DNA of 64,000 nt, taken from positions 4,821,501-4,885,500 of the forward strand of contig NZ_CP136628.1 of assembly GCF_032918005.1 (NCBI RefSeq), in the 5' to 3' direction. The position numbers and the translations under genes are program-made. Each line of letters opens with the position of its first letter. Positions within the stretch are counted from its first letter, which is position 1. The stretch comes from Bradyrhizobium sp. NDS-1. Its GTDB lineage: Bacteria > Pseudomonadota > Alphaproteobacteria > Rhizobiales > Xanthobacteraceae. Under the pieces are notes generated by a model. That model searched no databases, was not told the DNA's origin, and worked only from the letters and a program-made list of their open reading frames with translations. Shown here in pieces: positions 15,572 through 25,400 of the stretch.

Positions 15572-16969
15572 TCAGTTCTTCTTGTAGAGACGCTTGCCCA
15601 TCACCCAGGTCTCGTCGACGCAGCGATCGTCGCCGACCATCATGACGGCGAACAGCATGCTCGCGGCCTCGTCCATCGTGCGCGGGCCGGCGCCATCGGC
15701 GATCAGCGACTGGTGCCACGCTTGCGCGATCTGCCCGCCATTCGGATCGAGCGCGACGAAATCGGCTTCCTTGCCGGGCTCGAAATTGCCGAGCTTGTCG
15801 TCGATATAGAGGCCTTCGGCTCCGCCGAGCGTGATCGACCAGAAGCCGCGATAGGGCGAGAGCTTGTTGCGCTCGGCTTCGGCCAGATCTTTGCGGGTCG
15901 GATCGATGCTGCCGTCGAGCAGCGTGTTGTTGCACATGCCGACCTTGTAGGCGTCGTCGAGCACGGAGATCATCGAAAAGCGGTTGCCGCCGCCGACGTC
16001 GGTGCCGAACGACATCTTCACGCGGTGCTCCGGATCGGTGGCGCGGCCGAGGCGGAACAGGCCGCTGCCGAGGAACAGGTTCGAGCACGGGCAGAACACC
16101 ACCGCCGCGCCCTTCTTCGACATGCGGCGGAATTCGTTGTTCGAGAGATAGACGCCGTGGCCACCGGAGAATTTCGGGCCGACCAGGTCGAACTTCTCGT
16201 AGACGCCGAGATAATCCTGGCAGTCCGGGTGCTCGACCAGCACGCCGCTGCACTCGGCCGGGTTCTCGGAGATGTGGGTGTTGACCCAGCAATCCGGATG
16301 CTCGTGCTTGAGGCGCTGGCAAGCTTTCAGCAGCTCCGGCGAGGCGCCGAAGGCGAAGCGCGGCGTGATGGCGTAGAGGTTGCGGCCCTTGTTGTGATAC
16401 TGCGCGATCAGCCGCTTGCTGTCGCGGTAGAAATTCTCGGGCGTATCGATGAAATCGGCCGGCGCGTTGCGATCGATGCCGGTGAGGCCCGCGATGACGC
16501 GCATGTTGCGGCGGGCCGCTTCCTCGAACAATTTCTCGGTGGAAACAGGGGATGAGCTCGTGAAGGCCTGGCAGGTGGTGGTGCCGGACGCCAGCAGCGC
16601 GTCGAGGAAACGCTTCACGCCCTCGCGCGCGTAGTTGCGATCCCGGTATTTGAGCTCTTCCGGATAGACCCACTTCTGCAGCCACGGCAGCAGCTGCTCG
16701 CCATAGGCCCCGAGCACGCGAGTCTGCGGCAGATGGATGTGACCATCGATGAAACCGGGGACGATGATGCGGTCCTTGATGTGGGTGATCTCGACGCCCG
16801 GATGCGCGGCGGCGACCTTGTCATACGGACCGAAAGCCTTGATCACGCCGTCCGTGACGACCATCAGGCCGTCCTGGTGAAAGCGCGCGGCGGCCTGCTC
16901 GTTGCCGATGTGCTTCCAGGGGTCGTCGACGAAATCGAAGAACGTGCCGCGGATACCGACGGTGGTCAT
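15572..16969 (-). CDS. guaD: guanine deaminase
   Basis: 465 aa. It converts guanine to xanthine and ammonia in the cytoplasm. The amidohydrolase metal motif GHIH is at residues 76-79 (H77, H79) in PGFIDGHIHLPQTR, a guanine deaminase signature. Further ligands are the His of NTHISENPAE and the Asp of FGTDVGGG. The length fits bacterial GuaD. A Bcr/CflA-type exporter lies 16 bases upstream on the same strand and is probably co-transcribed, a pairing consistent with purine salvage or nucleobase efflux. No riboswitch was seen upstream. Confidence 0.92.
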   Translation of the reverse strand: MTTVGIRGTFFDFVDDPWKHIGNEQAAARFHQDGLMVVTDGVIKAFGPYDKVAAAHPGVEITHIKDRIIVPGFIDGHIHLPQTRVLGAYGEQLLPWLQKWVYPEELKYRDRNYAREGVKRFLDALLASGTTTCQAFTSSSPVSTEKLFEEAARRNMRVIAGLTGIDRNAPADFIDTPENFYRDSKRLIAQYHNKGRNLYAITPRFAFGASPELLKACQRLKHEHPDCWVNTHISENPAECSGVLVEHPDCQDYLGVYEKFDLVGPKFSGGHGVYLSNNEFRRMSKKGAAVVFCPCSNLFLGSGLFRLGRATDPEHRVKMSFGTDVGGGNRFSMISVLDDAYKVGMCNNTLLDGSIDPTRKDLAEAERNKLSPYRGFWSITLGGAEGLYIDDKLGNFEPGKEADFVALDPNGGQIAQAWHQSLIADGAGPRTMDEAASMLFAVMMVGDDRCVDETWVMGKRLYKKN

Positions 16970-16984
16970 AAGCTGGTTCCTTCC

Positions 16985-18202
16985 CTAGGTCCGTGTGGCC
17001 TGGCGCGCTGACGGCAACGAGATCGCGAGCAGCGTGCCTGCAATTGTGCAGAGGCCGAGATAGAGCCATCCGATCGGCGCCTGCGTCGCCTCGGGCAATA
17101 CCGCCGTGATCGCCATGGCGCCGCTGACGGCGAGATAGCAGAGCGCGCTGATGAGACCGCCGATCAGGCCGTGGTCGCGTTCGAACAGGCCGAGCGCCAT
17201 GCCGTACATCATCGGACACAGCACGCCGCAACCGGCGAGCACCAGCGCGCCGCCGATCGTGATCGACGCAAAGTCGAGGCCGAGGATCATGCCTGTTGCG
17301 GTCAGGACCACCGAGCCGGCAAGAAACAGTGCGAAAGCGCCGAAGCCCAGCACCCGCGCCGGCATGAAGCGCGCGAAATGTGCGCAGCCGAGCTCGCCGG
17401 CGAGATTGACGCCGCCGAGGCCGAGCGCGACGAGGCCGTAGATCGCGGCCGAATAACCGAGGCCGGTCTGGTAGAAGAAGGGCGCAACGACACCGAACGC
17501 GAGCTGCGCACTGGCCGCCGCGGCAAACACCAGGACGAAAGCCAGGAAACCCGGACGCAGCAACGCATCGCGCAGGATGCCGGCCGTGCGGCGCGGATCG
17601 AACGGTGCCCGCCGATCAGCGGGCAGCGTCTCGGGCAGAAGCCATGCGACGATGACGGCAACGATCGCCGCGGCGGCGGCGATGATGACGAAGACGCCGC
17701 GCCATGACGTCAGCTCGACGATGAAGCCGCCGGCCGCAGGCGCAAGCACTGGCGCGAGCCCCCAGGCCGCACCAAGCAGGCCGGAGATCGCCGTGAGCTC
17801 GCGACCGCGAAAGCAGTCGGCCGCAACCGCATAGGCGACGACGAGGCAGGTGCAGCCGCCGACGCCTTGCAGGAAGCGCAAGCCAAGCAGCAGCGAGGCG
17901 CTGGTGGCGAGCGCACACGCGATGCTCATCGCGACGAGCACCGACAGGCCCGCGAGCAGGACGTTGCGGCGGCCGAGCGTGTCGGACGCGATGCCGACCG
18001 GCACCAGCGCCAAACTCATGCCAAGCATGTAGGCAGTGACGGTGTTCTGCATCGCGGCCGCATCAGTGGCGAGATCCACGACCATCTGCGGCAGGCCGGG
18101 CGTGTAGGCATCGAGCGGAATCTGGCTGAACGGCACGACGCACAACAGGATCGGCACGATCCCGCCTCTGGCGCGACCGGCGTCGGAAGCTAGTGCAGTC
18201 AT
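16985..18202 (-). CDS. MFS exporter, Bcr/CflA drug-resistance type
   Basis: 405 aa with twelve predicted hydrophobic segments. The beginning PFSQIPLDAYTPGLPQM matches the Bcr/CflA signature near helix 1. MFS motif A appears as GIASDTLGRRNVLLAG between helices 2 and 3, and motif C-like Gly-Pro runs occur in helix 5. These inner-membrane proteins expel drugs or metabolites by proton antiport. Its close spacing to guaD suggests export or import of purine-related compounds, but the substrate is unknown. Confidence 0.85.
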   Translation of the reverse strand: MTALASDAGRARGGIVPILLCVVPFSQIPLDAYTPGLPQMVVDLATDAAAMQNTVTAYMLGMSLALVPVGIASDTLGRRNVLLAGLSVLVAMSIACALATSASLLLGLRFLQGVGGCTCLVVAYAVAADCFRGRELTAISGLLGAAWGLAPVLAPAAGGFIVELTSWRGVFVIIAAAAAIVAVIVAWLLPETLPADRRAPFDPRRTAGILRDALLRPGFLAFVLVFAAAASAQLAFGVVAPFFYQTGLGYSAAIYGLVALGLGGVNLAGELGCAHFARFMPARVLGFGAFALFLAGSVVLTATGMILGLDFASITIGGALVLAGCGVLCPMMYGMALGLFERDHGLIGGLISALCYLAVSGAMAITAVLPEATQAPIGWLYLGLCTIAGTLLAISLPSARQATRT

Positions 18203-18717
18203 GGCTTACGCCCCTCGGTTCCCGCGGGGCCCGTCTTTTCGTGCGCGCGATAAGAAGCGACGATGCAGGTTGCGGACATTGTCGCGCGCAACGTGCCAGA
18301 ACTGTGTGTAGGAATTCTTAGGAGCGCCCGTATCGATACCGTCTCTGACGGTTGATGTCCGGCCCGGGGGACCTCCAAACAAAAAACGCGAAAACAACCC
18401 CATGCAAAGTACAAATCATTGAAGAATATTGCGCCGCACCGCGCGAGGCCCCGCCAGCACCGACGTTTGACACGTCGGGCAACACAGGCGCAGAATTGCA
18501 TGATGGCCGCTTGTCAGTTTGCAGTCGCGCCGATCCGTTAACGGGTCGGAAGGCATAGCTGCTTCGAAGCCCGGCTTCCGCATCGGTGCCGCCGGCAAGC
18601 AGATCTGGTGCCCATTGCGCTGCCTCCTCATCCCGCTTTCAAAGTTGCATGTTCGGTGCCCGGATCGGTTTGCATCCGGAAGTCTCGGCACGGCGATGGG
18701 ATACAACGGAGTTCGTG
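18203..18717. other. divergent intergenic region
   Basis: About 515 bases between the MFS gene and the amidase. It must hold two divergent promoters. No ORF, repeat or recognised RNA was seen. Confidence 0.4.
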
Positions 18718-20214
18718 ATGAGCGCAGATGGCGCTGAGTGGGATTACAGATCGATCAGCACACTTCTGGACGTCCTGCGCGCGCGCAAGATGTCTGCGTC
18801 GGAGCTGCTCGAACACACGATCGCGCGGATCGAGGCGCTGGACGGGCAGATCAACGCCATCATCGTTCGCGATTTCGATCGGGCCAGAGACGCAGCCCGT
18901 GCCGTCGATGCCGCGCTCGCGCGCGGCGAGCGGTTGCCATTGCTCGGCATTCCCGTGACGCTCAAGGAACCGTTCAACGTCGCGGGCCTGCCGACGACCT
19001 GGGGCTTTCCGCATTTCAGGGATTTCCGACCGGCGGAAGATGCCCTCGTCGTCTCGCGGTTGAAGGCAGCGGGCGCCGTCATCATCGGCAAGACCAACAT
19101 CCCGATCGGGCTCAGGGATTTCCAGAGCTACAACGAGATCTACGGTACGACCAACAATCCTTGGGACCTCAGCCGCTCGCCCGGCGGCTCATCAGGCGGA
19201 TGCGGAGCCGCCCTCGCGGCGGGGTTCAGTCCGCTCTCGATCGGCTCGGATATCGGCGGCTCGATCCGGGTGCCCTCGCATTTCTGCGGTGTGTTCGGAC
19301 ACAAGCCGAGCCTCGGCCTGGTCCCGCTGCGCGGATACAGCCTGCCGCCGGCACCGCCCGTCCCTGGCCAGGGCGATCTCGCTGTCGTCGGGCCGATGGC
19401 GCGCACGGCTTCGGATCTTGCGCTGGCGCTCGACGTGATCGCCGGCCCGGACGAGACGCGCGACGGCATCGGCTATCGCCTTGCGCTGCCCGCCCCGCGG
19501 CATGACGATCTCAAGAATTTCAGGATTCTCGTGATCGATACTCACCCGCTGATGCCGACGGGTGACGCCGTGCGTTCGGCGATCGGGCGACTGGCAGACC
19601 GGCTCGACAGATCGGGCGCACGGGTCGCGCGCGCGAGCCCATCGCTGCCCGATCTCGCTGAATCCGCCCGGCTTTACATGAAGCTGTTGAACGGAGCGCG
19701 GAGTCCCCGCCTCACGCCGGCAGCCCTCGCGGAGGCGCAAGGGCTTGCCGCGACACTCGCGCCTGACGACCGCAGCCTGCAGGCCCAGCGCGCCCGCGGC
19801 TGGGGCATGCTTCATCGCGAGTGGCTGGCGACTGATGCGGCCCGTCTGCAGCTGCAGCAGAAATGGCATCAGTTTTTCCGCGAGTTCGACGCGGTGATCT
19901 ATCCGGCCGCAGCGGTGCCGGCCTTTCCGCAGGACCAGTCCGAACCGTTCGATGCGCGGCAACTCGACATCGACGGCAAGCTCTACAATTACTCGGATGC
20001 CTGCTTCATCTGGGCCGATCCCGCCTCGACCTGCGGACTTCCGGCAACCGCCGTCCCGATCGAGCGCACGCCTTCGGGCCTGCCGATCGGCGTCCAGATC
20101 ATCGGCCCCTATCTCGAGGACCGCACGACGATCGCGCTGGCCGGGCTGATCGAGCGCGAATTCGGCGGCTTTGTGCCACCGCCGGGGCTGCCTGCAATGC
20201 AATCCGCGAGATGA
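18718..20214 (+). CDS. amidase (amidase signature family)
   Basis: 498 aa starting MSADGAEWDYRS; the frame extends upstream but without family similarity. The Ser-cisSer-Lys triad is visible: K83 in PVTLKEPFN, the Ser pair at 158-159 in SPGGSSGG, and nucleophile S182 in GSDIGGSIR. Such cytoplasmic enzymes hydrolyse amides to acids and ammonia; the substrate cannot be read from sequence. It stands alone, divergent from the exporter and convergent with a TetR gene that starts beyond it. Confidence 0.88.
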   Translation: MSADGAEWDYRSISTLLDVLRARKMSASELLEHTIARIEALDGQINAIIVRDFDRARDAARAVDAALARGERLPLLGIPVTLKEPFNVAGLPTTWGFPHFRDFRPAEDALVVSRLKAAGAVIIGKTNIPIGLRDFQSYNEIYGTTNNPWDLSRSPGGSSGGCGAALAAGFSPLSIGSDIGGSIRVPSHFCGVFGHKPSLGLVPLRGYSLPPAPPVPGQGDLAVVGPMARTASDLALALDVIAGPDETRDGIGYRLALPAPRHDDLKNFRILVIDTHPLMPTGDAVRSAIGRLADRLDRSGARVARASPSLPDLAESARLYMKLLNGARSPRLTPAALAEAQGLAATLAPDDRSLQAQRARGWGMLHREWLATDAARLQLQQKWHQFFREFDAVIYPAAAVPAFPQDQSEPFDARQLDIDGKLYNYSDACFIWADPASTCGLPATAVPIERTPSGLPIGVQIIGPYLEDRTTIALAGLIEREFGGFVPPPGLPAMQSAR

Positions 20215-20224
20215 TGGAGATCGA

Positions 20225-20830
20225 CTACGTTCTGTCGGCCGACTGCGCCTCGACCGCCTGCACGGCTACGCTCGCCACCTGTCGCAGCGCTTCGCGATCC
20301 GCGCCCGAGGAGGCCATGACGCCCATGCCGACCGACACCGCCAGGACATAGCGCGCGAGCGCGGCGGGATCGGAGCTCGGCTTGAGATCACCCTCGGCCT
20401 TGGCGCGGATGAAGCGGTCGCGGAGCTGGTCTTCGTTCTCGGCGCGGCGGGCGGCGAGTTCGAACGGGACATTCTCGGAGCCGCTGCCGCAGGCGATGCC
20501 GCCCTGCACGAGCAGGCAGCCGGGCGGATTGGCGGGATCGGTCTGCTTGTCGGCGATGCCCATCAGCATCCGCTCGGCGACGTCGCGGGCGGTGGCGGCG
20601 GCGACCACCTCGTCCATCCAGGAACCGCGCAGCTTGCTGTAGCGGTCGAGCGCGGCTTTGAGCAGGCCTTCCTTGTTGCCGAAACAGGCATAGAGGCTCG
20701 GGGGATTGATGCCCATGGCCTCGGTCAGCTGAGCGATGGTGGCGCCTTCATAGCCATGGCGCCAAAACACTTCCATCGCCTGGTCCAACGCAATATCGGC
20801 ATCGAATTCGCGGGGGCGTCCCATGCCCAT
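20225..20830 (-). CDS. TetR/AcrR family regulator of the RND efflux genes
   Basis: 201 aa; start MGMGRPREF, with a second ATG two codons later as alternative. The N-terminal helix-turn-helix is clear at about residues 15-60 (DQAMEVFWRHGYEGATIAQL, then GINPPSLYACFGNKEGLL). The C-terminal ligand domain has a GCLLVQGG block common to one TetR subgroup. The gene is divergent from the membrane fusion protein gene, with two palindromes in the 200-base gap, so it most likely represses that operon and itself until an exported compound binds. Confidence 0.88.
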   Translation of the reverse strand: MGMGRPREFDADIALDQAMEVFWRHGYEGATIAQLTEAMGINPPSLYACFGNKEGLLKAALDRYSKLRGSWMDEVVAAATARDVAERMLMGIADKQTDPANPPGCLLVQGGIACGSGSENVPFELAARRAENEDQLRDRFIRAKAEGDLKPSSDPAALARYVLAVSVGMGVMASSGADREALRQVASVAVQAVEAQSADRT

Positions 20831-20957
20831 GTGCCTGTCTCCTCCGAATCGGCGTCCAATATCGGCCTAACGCCTGATCCTATCTATTTGTTCTAGCTTT
20901 CTTTTTCTTGTGTCTTCCCATTGTCGCGGTATCGGCGTACAATTTTCTTTAGTGAAT

Positions 20958-20971
20958 GATACATAAGTATC
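20958..20971. promoter_or_regulatory. palindrome in the efflux promoter region
   Basis: GATAC and GTATC flank ATAA, a perfect 5+4+5 inverted repeat located 28 bases from the second palindrome. It is a possible second regulator contact or promoter element. Confidence 0.4.
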
Positions 20972-20998
20972 TTGCACTGCGAGATCCAGCTCCACATC

Positions 20999-21014
20999 TG
21001 TAGTGAACACTACA
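20999..21014. promoter_or_regulatory. probable TetR operator
   Basis: TGTAGTG and CACTACA form a perfect inverted repeat separated by AA, 16 bases before the start codon of the adaptor gene and within the divergent gap to the TetR gene. Size and symmetry fit TetR/AcrR operators. Confidence 0.65.
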
Positions 21015-21030
21015 TATCTGGAGCGCGCAA

Positions 21031-22275
21031 ATGCACCCCGCCCGAAATACCTCCCGTACCGGCCGCTTTCGCCGCCTCCTCGGCGGCGTGGCCGTCGTGG
21101 GCACCCTTGCCGTCGCTGGTACGATCGCGACCGGCCGCTACTTCCACGCGGCGCAGGCGACCGCACCGGCCGCCGCGGCCGAACAAGCCGTTTCCGTCAC
21201 CGTCGCGATGATCGAACCGCGGCAGACCGCGCTGTGGGACGATTTCTCCGGTCGGCTCGAGGCCATCAACCGCGTCGAGCTTCGCCCTCGCGTCGCCGGC
21301 GCGATCCTTGCGACCAAGTTCACTGAAGGCGCGCTGGTGAAGGCGGGCGACGTCCTGTTCAAGATCGATCCGGCGCCTTATGCGGCGGAGGTCGACAAGG
21401 CCAACGCCCAGCTCGAGGCGGCGAAGGCACGCGTGGTGTTCACCACCAGCGAGCTCGAACGCGGCGCGCAGCTCGTCGGCAACGCCGTCGTGACACGCCG
21501 CGATTTCGATCAGCGCGAGAACGCCAACCGGGAAGCGATCGCCAACGTGAAGGCGGCCGAGGCAACGCTGCAGACCGCAAAGCTCAATCTCGACTACACC
21601 GAGGTGCGCGCGCCCGTGGACGGCCGCGTCGGCAAGATCGAGGTCACCGTCGGCAATCTCGTCGCCGCCGGCACCGCCTCCCCGGTGCTGACCTCGCTGG
21701 TCTCGGTCAATCCGATCTATGCGTCGTTCGATGCGGACGAGGAGATCGTGCTGCGTGCACTGAACTCGATCGCGGATGCCACGGGCCAGCGTGGCAAGCT
21801 CGACCAGATCCCGGTGGAGATGACGACCTCCGGCGGCCTCTCGGCGAAAGGCCATATCCAGCTCATCGACAACCAGGTCAACGGCCAGAGCGGCACGATC
21901 CGTGTCCGCGCGGTCTTCCGCAACGAGGACGGGCGTCTCATCCCCGGCCAGTTCGCCCGCGTCCGCATGGGCCAGCCGAAGCAGCAGACGCTCGTGATGA
22001 TCGACGAGCGAGCGATCGGCACCGACCAGGACAAGAAGTTCGTGATGGCGGTCGGCGACGACAGCCGCGCGGTCTACCGGCCGGTCACGCTCGGCGGCGC
22101 CGTGGACGGATTGCGCATCGTGACTGACGGCTTGAAGCCCGGCGATCGCATCGTCGTCAACGGCCTGCAGCGTGTGCGTCCGGGCGCCCTGCTCAAGACC
22201 GAGGTCGCCGCAATGGGTGCGCGTGGGCCACAGCAGGCTTCCAACCACAGCAACCAGGACGTCGTGCAACGCTAG
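21031..22275 (+). CDS. RND efflux periplasmic adaptor (membrane fusion protein)
   Basis: 414 aa. An N-terminal anchor or signal lies at about residues 15-38 (LLGGVAVVGTLAVAGTIATG). Then come the barrel-sandwich half motif (RLEAINRVELRPRVAGAIL), the alpha-helical hairpin (residues about 120-175), the return strand LDYTEVRAPVDGRVGKIEV, the beta-barrel, and the membrane-proximal domain. AcrA/MexE-like proteins bridge the inner-membrane pump and an outer-membrane channel. The pump gene follows after a repeat-containing 160-base gap; no outer-membrane factor is in view. Confidence 0.93.
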   Translation: MHPARNTSRTGRFRRLLGGVAVVGTLAVAGTIATGRYFHAAQATAPAAAAEQAVSVTVAMIEPRQTALWDDFSGRLEAINRVELRPRVAGAILATKFTEGALVKAGDVLFKIDPAPYAAEVDKANAQLEAAKARVVFTTSELERGAQLVGNAVVTRRDFDQRENANREAIANVKAAEATLQTAKLNLDYTEVRAPVDGRVGKIEVTVGNLVAAGTASPVLTSLVSVNPIYASFDADEEIVLRALNSIADATGQRGKLDQIPVEMTTSGGLSAKGHIQLIDNQVNGQSGTIRVRAVFRNEDGRLIPGQFARVRMGQPKQQTLVMIDERAIGTDQDKKFVMAVGDDSRAVYRPVTLGGAVDGLRIVTDGLKPGDRIVVNGLQRVRPGALLKTEVAAMGARGPQQASNHSNQDVVQR

Positions 22276-22282
22276 CGCACCT

Positions 22283-22390
22283 CGTCATCCCGGGGCGCGC
22301 ATCGCGCGAACCCGGGATCTCGAGCGTACGAAACTCCGATCACATCATCTCTGGATTCCGGGTTCGCGCTTCGCGCGCCCCGGAATGACG
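22283..22390. repeat. GC-rich palindromic intergenic repeat
   Basis: The left arm (22283-22321, CGTCATCCCGGGGCGCGC...) is nearly the reverse complement of the right arm (22351-22390, ...GCGCGCCCCGGAATGACG). Each arm also has internal GCGCG symmetry. This is a family of extragenic palindromes I know from Bradyrhizobium and relatives. It sits within the efflux operon, where a folded RNA could set the ratio of adaptor to pump. Confidence 0.75.
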
Positions 22391-22437
22391 GCGGAGCCGA
22401 CCGGGGACGACCAAGAAATTTGCCCAGGGGCAAAGCC

Positions 22438-25400
22438 ATGAATCTCTCGAAATTCTTCATTGATCGTCCGATCTTTGCCGGCGTGCTGTCGGTCCTGATC
22501 TTCCTTGCCGGCCTGATCTCGCTGTTCGCGATGCCGATCTCGGAATATCCGGACGTGGTGCCGCCCTCCGTCGTGGTGCGCGCGACCTATCCCGGCGCCA
22601 ATCCCAAGGTGATCGCGGAGACAGTGGCGACGCCGATCGAGGAGCAGATCAACGGCGTCGAGAACATGCTCTACATGTCGAGCCAGGCGACCACTGACGG
22701 CGCCATGACGCTGACCGTGACGTTCCGGCTCGGCACCGCCCCCGACAAGGCGACCCAGCTGGTGCAGAACCGCGTGCAGCAGGCCGAGCCGCGCCTGCCC
22801 GCCGTGGTGCGCCAGCTCGGCATCATCACCAAGAAGTCGTCGCCCGATCTCACCATGGTCGTTCACCTGCTCTCGCCGAACGGCCGTTACGATATGACTT
22901 ATTTGCGCAACTACGCCGTGCTCAACGTCAAGGATCGGCTCGCGCGGATCGACGGCGTCGGCGACGTCCAGCTTTATGGTGCCGGCGACTATTCGATGCG
23001 GATCTGGGTCGATCCGCAGAAGGCCGCCGAGCACGGCCTCACCGCGAGCGACATCGTGCGGGCGATCCAGGCGCAGAACGTCGAGGCCGCCGCCGGCGTG
23101 GTCGGCTCCTCCCCGAACGTCGCGGGCATCGACCTGCAACTCTCCGTCAACGCGGAAGGCCGCCTCGCGAACGAGGAGCAGTTCGGCGACATCGTGGTCA
23201 AGACCGGCGGGCGCGGTGAAGTGGTGCGCCTGCGCGACGTCGCGCGCGTCGAACTCGGTGCCTCCGAATACGGCCTGCGCTCGCTGCTGGACAACAAGCA
23301 GGCGGTGGCGATCCCGATCTTCCAGGCGCCGGGCTCCAACGCGCTCCAGATCTCCGACAATGTCCGCGCCACCATGGCGGAGATCAAGAAGAACATGCCC
23401 GAGGGCGTGTCCTACCAGATCGTCTATGACCCGACCCAGTTCGTGCGCTCCTCGATCGAGGCGGTGATCCATACGCTGCTGGAAGCGATTGCGCTGGTCG
23501 TGCTGGTGGTGATCCTGTTCCTGCAGACCTGGCGGGCATCGATCATCCCGCTGCTGGCCGTGCCGGTGTCGATCGTCGGCACGTTTGCCGTGATGCACGC
23601 GTTCGGCTTCTCCATCAACGCGCTCAGCCTGTTCGGCCTGGTGCTCGCGATCGGCATCGTCGTCGACGACGCCATCGTCGTGGTGGAGAATGTCGAGCGC
23701 AACATCGAGTCCGGCCTGTCGCCGCGCGACGCCACCTATCAGGCGATGCGCGAGGTCTCGGGACCCATCATCGCGATCGCTCTGGTGCTGGTCGCGGTGT
23801 TCGTGCCGCTCGCCTTCATCTCCGGCCTCACGGGGCAATTCTACAAGCAGTTCGCGCTGACCATCGCGATCTCGACCGTGATCTCGGCCGTCAACTCGCT
23901 GACGCTGTCGCCGGCACTGTCGGCACTCCTGCTCAAGGGCCACAATGAGCCGAAGGACAGGCTGACGCTGATCATGGAAAAGAGCCTTGGCTGGTTCTTC
24001 CGCGGCTTCAACAAGGCGTTCACGCGTTCCTCGGAAAATTACAGCGGCAGCGTCAGCAAGGTGATCTCGGGCAAGGCCGCGGTGATGGGCCTCTATGTGG
24101 TTCTCGTCGGCATCACGGCCCTCTTGTTCCAGCAGGTGCCGGGCGGCTTCGTGCCGGGCCAGGACAAGCAATATCTGGTCGGCTTCGCCCGCCTGCCAGA
24201 CGGCGCCGCGCTCGACCGCAGCGAAGAGGTGATCCGCAAGATGAGCGACATCGCGCTGACCCAGCCCGGTGTCGAGAGCTCGGTCGCCTTCCCCGGCCTG
24301 TCGATCTCCGGCTTCACCAACTCCTCCAACGCCGGCATCGTGTTCTCGACGCTCAAACCGTTCGACGAGCGGAAGGATCCCTCGCTCAGTGGTCCCGCCA
24401 TCGCCGCCGAGCTGAACAAGAAATATGCCGGCATCCAGGAAGCCTTCATCGCCATGTTCCCGCCGCCCCCGGTCAACGGCCTCGGGACCATCGGTGGCTT
24501 CAAGCTGCAGATCGAGGACCGCGCCGGTCTCGGCTACGAAGCCCTCAACGAGGCGACGAACGCTTTCATGGCGGCGATGCAGAAGGCGCCGGAGATCGCC
24601 GGCGTGTTCTCGAGCTTCCAGGTCAACGTGCCCCAGCTCTTTGCCGACATTGATCGCACCAAGGCGCTGCAGCTTGGCGTGCCCGTCACGGAGGTGTTCA
24701 ACACGCTCCAGATCTATCTTGGCTCCTACTACGTCAACGACTTCAACAAGTTCGGCCGCACCTATTCCGTCCGCGTCCAGGCCGACGCACCGTTCCGCGC
24801 GCGGGCCGACGACATCCGGCAGCTGAAGGTCCGCTCGTCCTCCGGCGACATGGTGCCGTTGTCGGCGCTGCTCACAATCCGCCAGAGCGCGGGGCCGGAG
24901 CGTGCGATCCGCTACAACGGGTTCCTGTCGTCCGACATCAACGCGGCGGCGGCGCCCGGTTTTTCATCGGGCCAGGCGCAGGAGGCTGCGACGCGGATTG
25001 CGGCGGAGGTGCTGCCGCCGGGGTTTGCCTTCGAATGGACCGACCTCACCTATCAGGAGTTCATCGCCGGCAATTCCGGCATCTGGGTATTCCCCCTTGC
25101 GATCCTCCTGGTGTTCCTCGTGCTGGCCGCGCTCTATGAGAGCCTGACCCTGCCGCTCTCGATCATCATGATCGTGCCGATGGGCCTCCTGGCCGCGATG
25201 TTCGGCGTCTGGATCTCGAAGGGAGACAACAACGTCTTCACCCAGATCGGGCTTATCGTCCTCGTGGGACTTTCGGCCAAGAACGCGATCCTGATCGTCG
25301 AATTCGCGCGCGAGCTCGAATTCGCAGGCCGCACGCCGATCCGGGCCGCGATCGAAGCGAGCCGCTTGAGGCTGCGCCCGATCCTGATGACGTCGATGGC

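Noticed and set aside
22345..24171. Open frame of 608 codons on the minus strand
   Set aside because: Antisense to the RND pump, whose family match is unambiguous.
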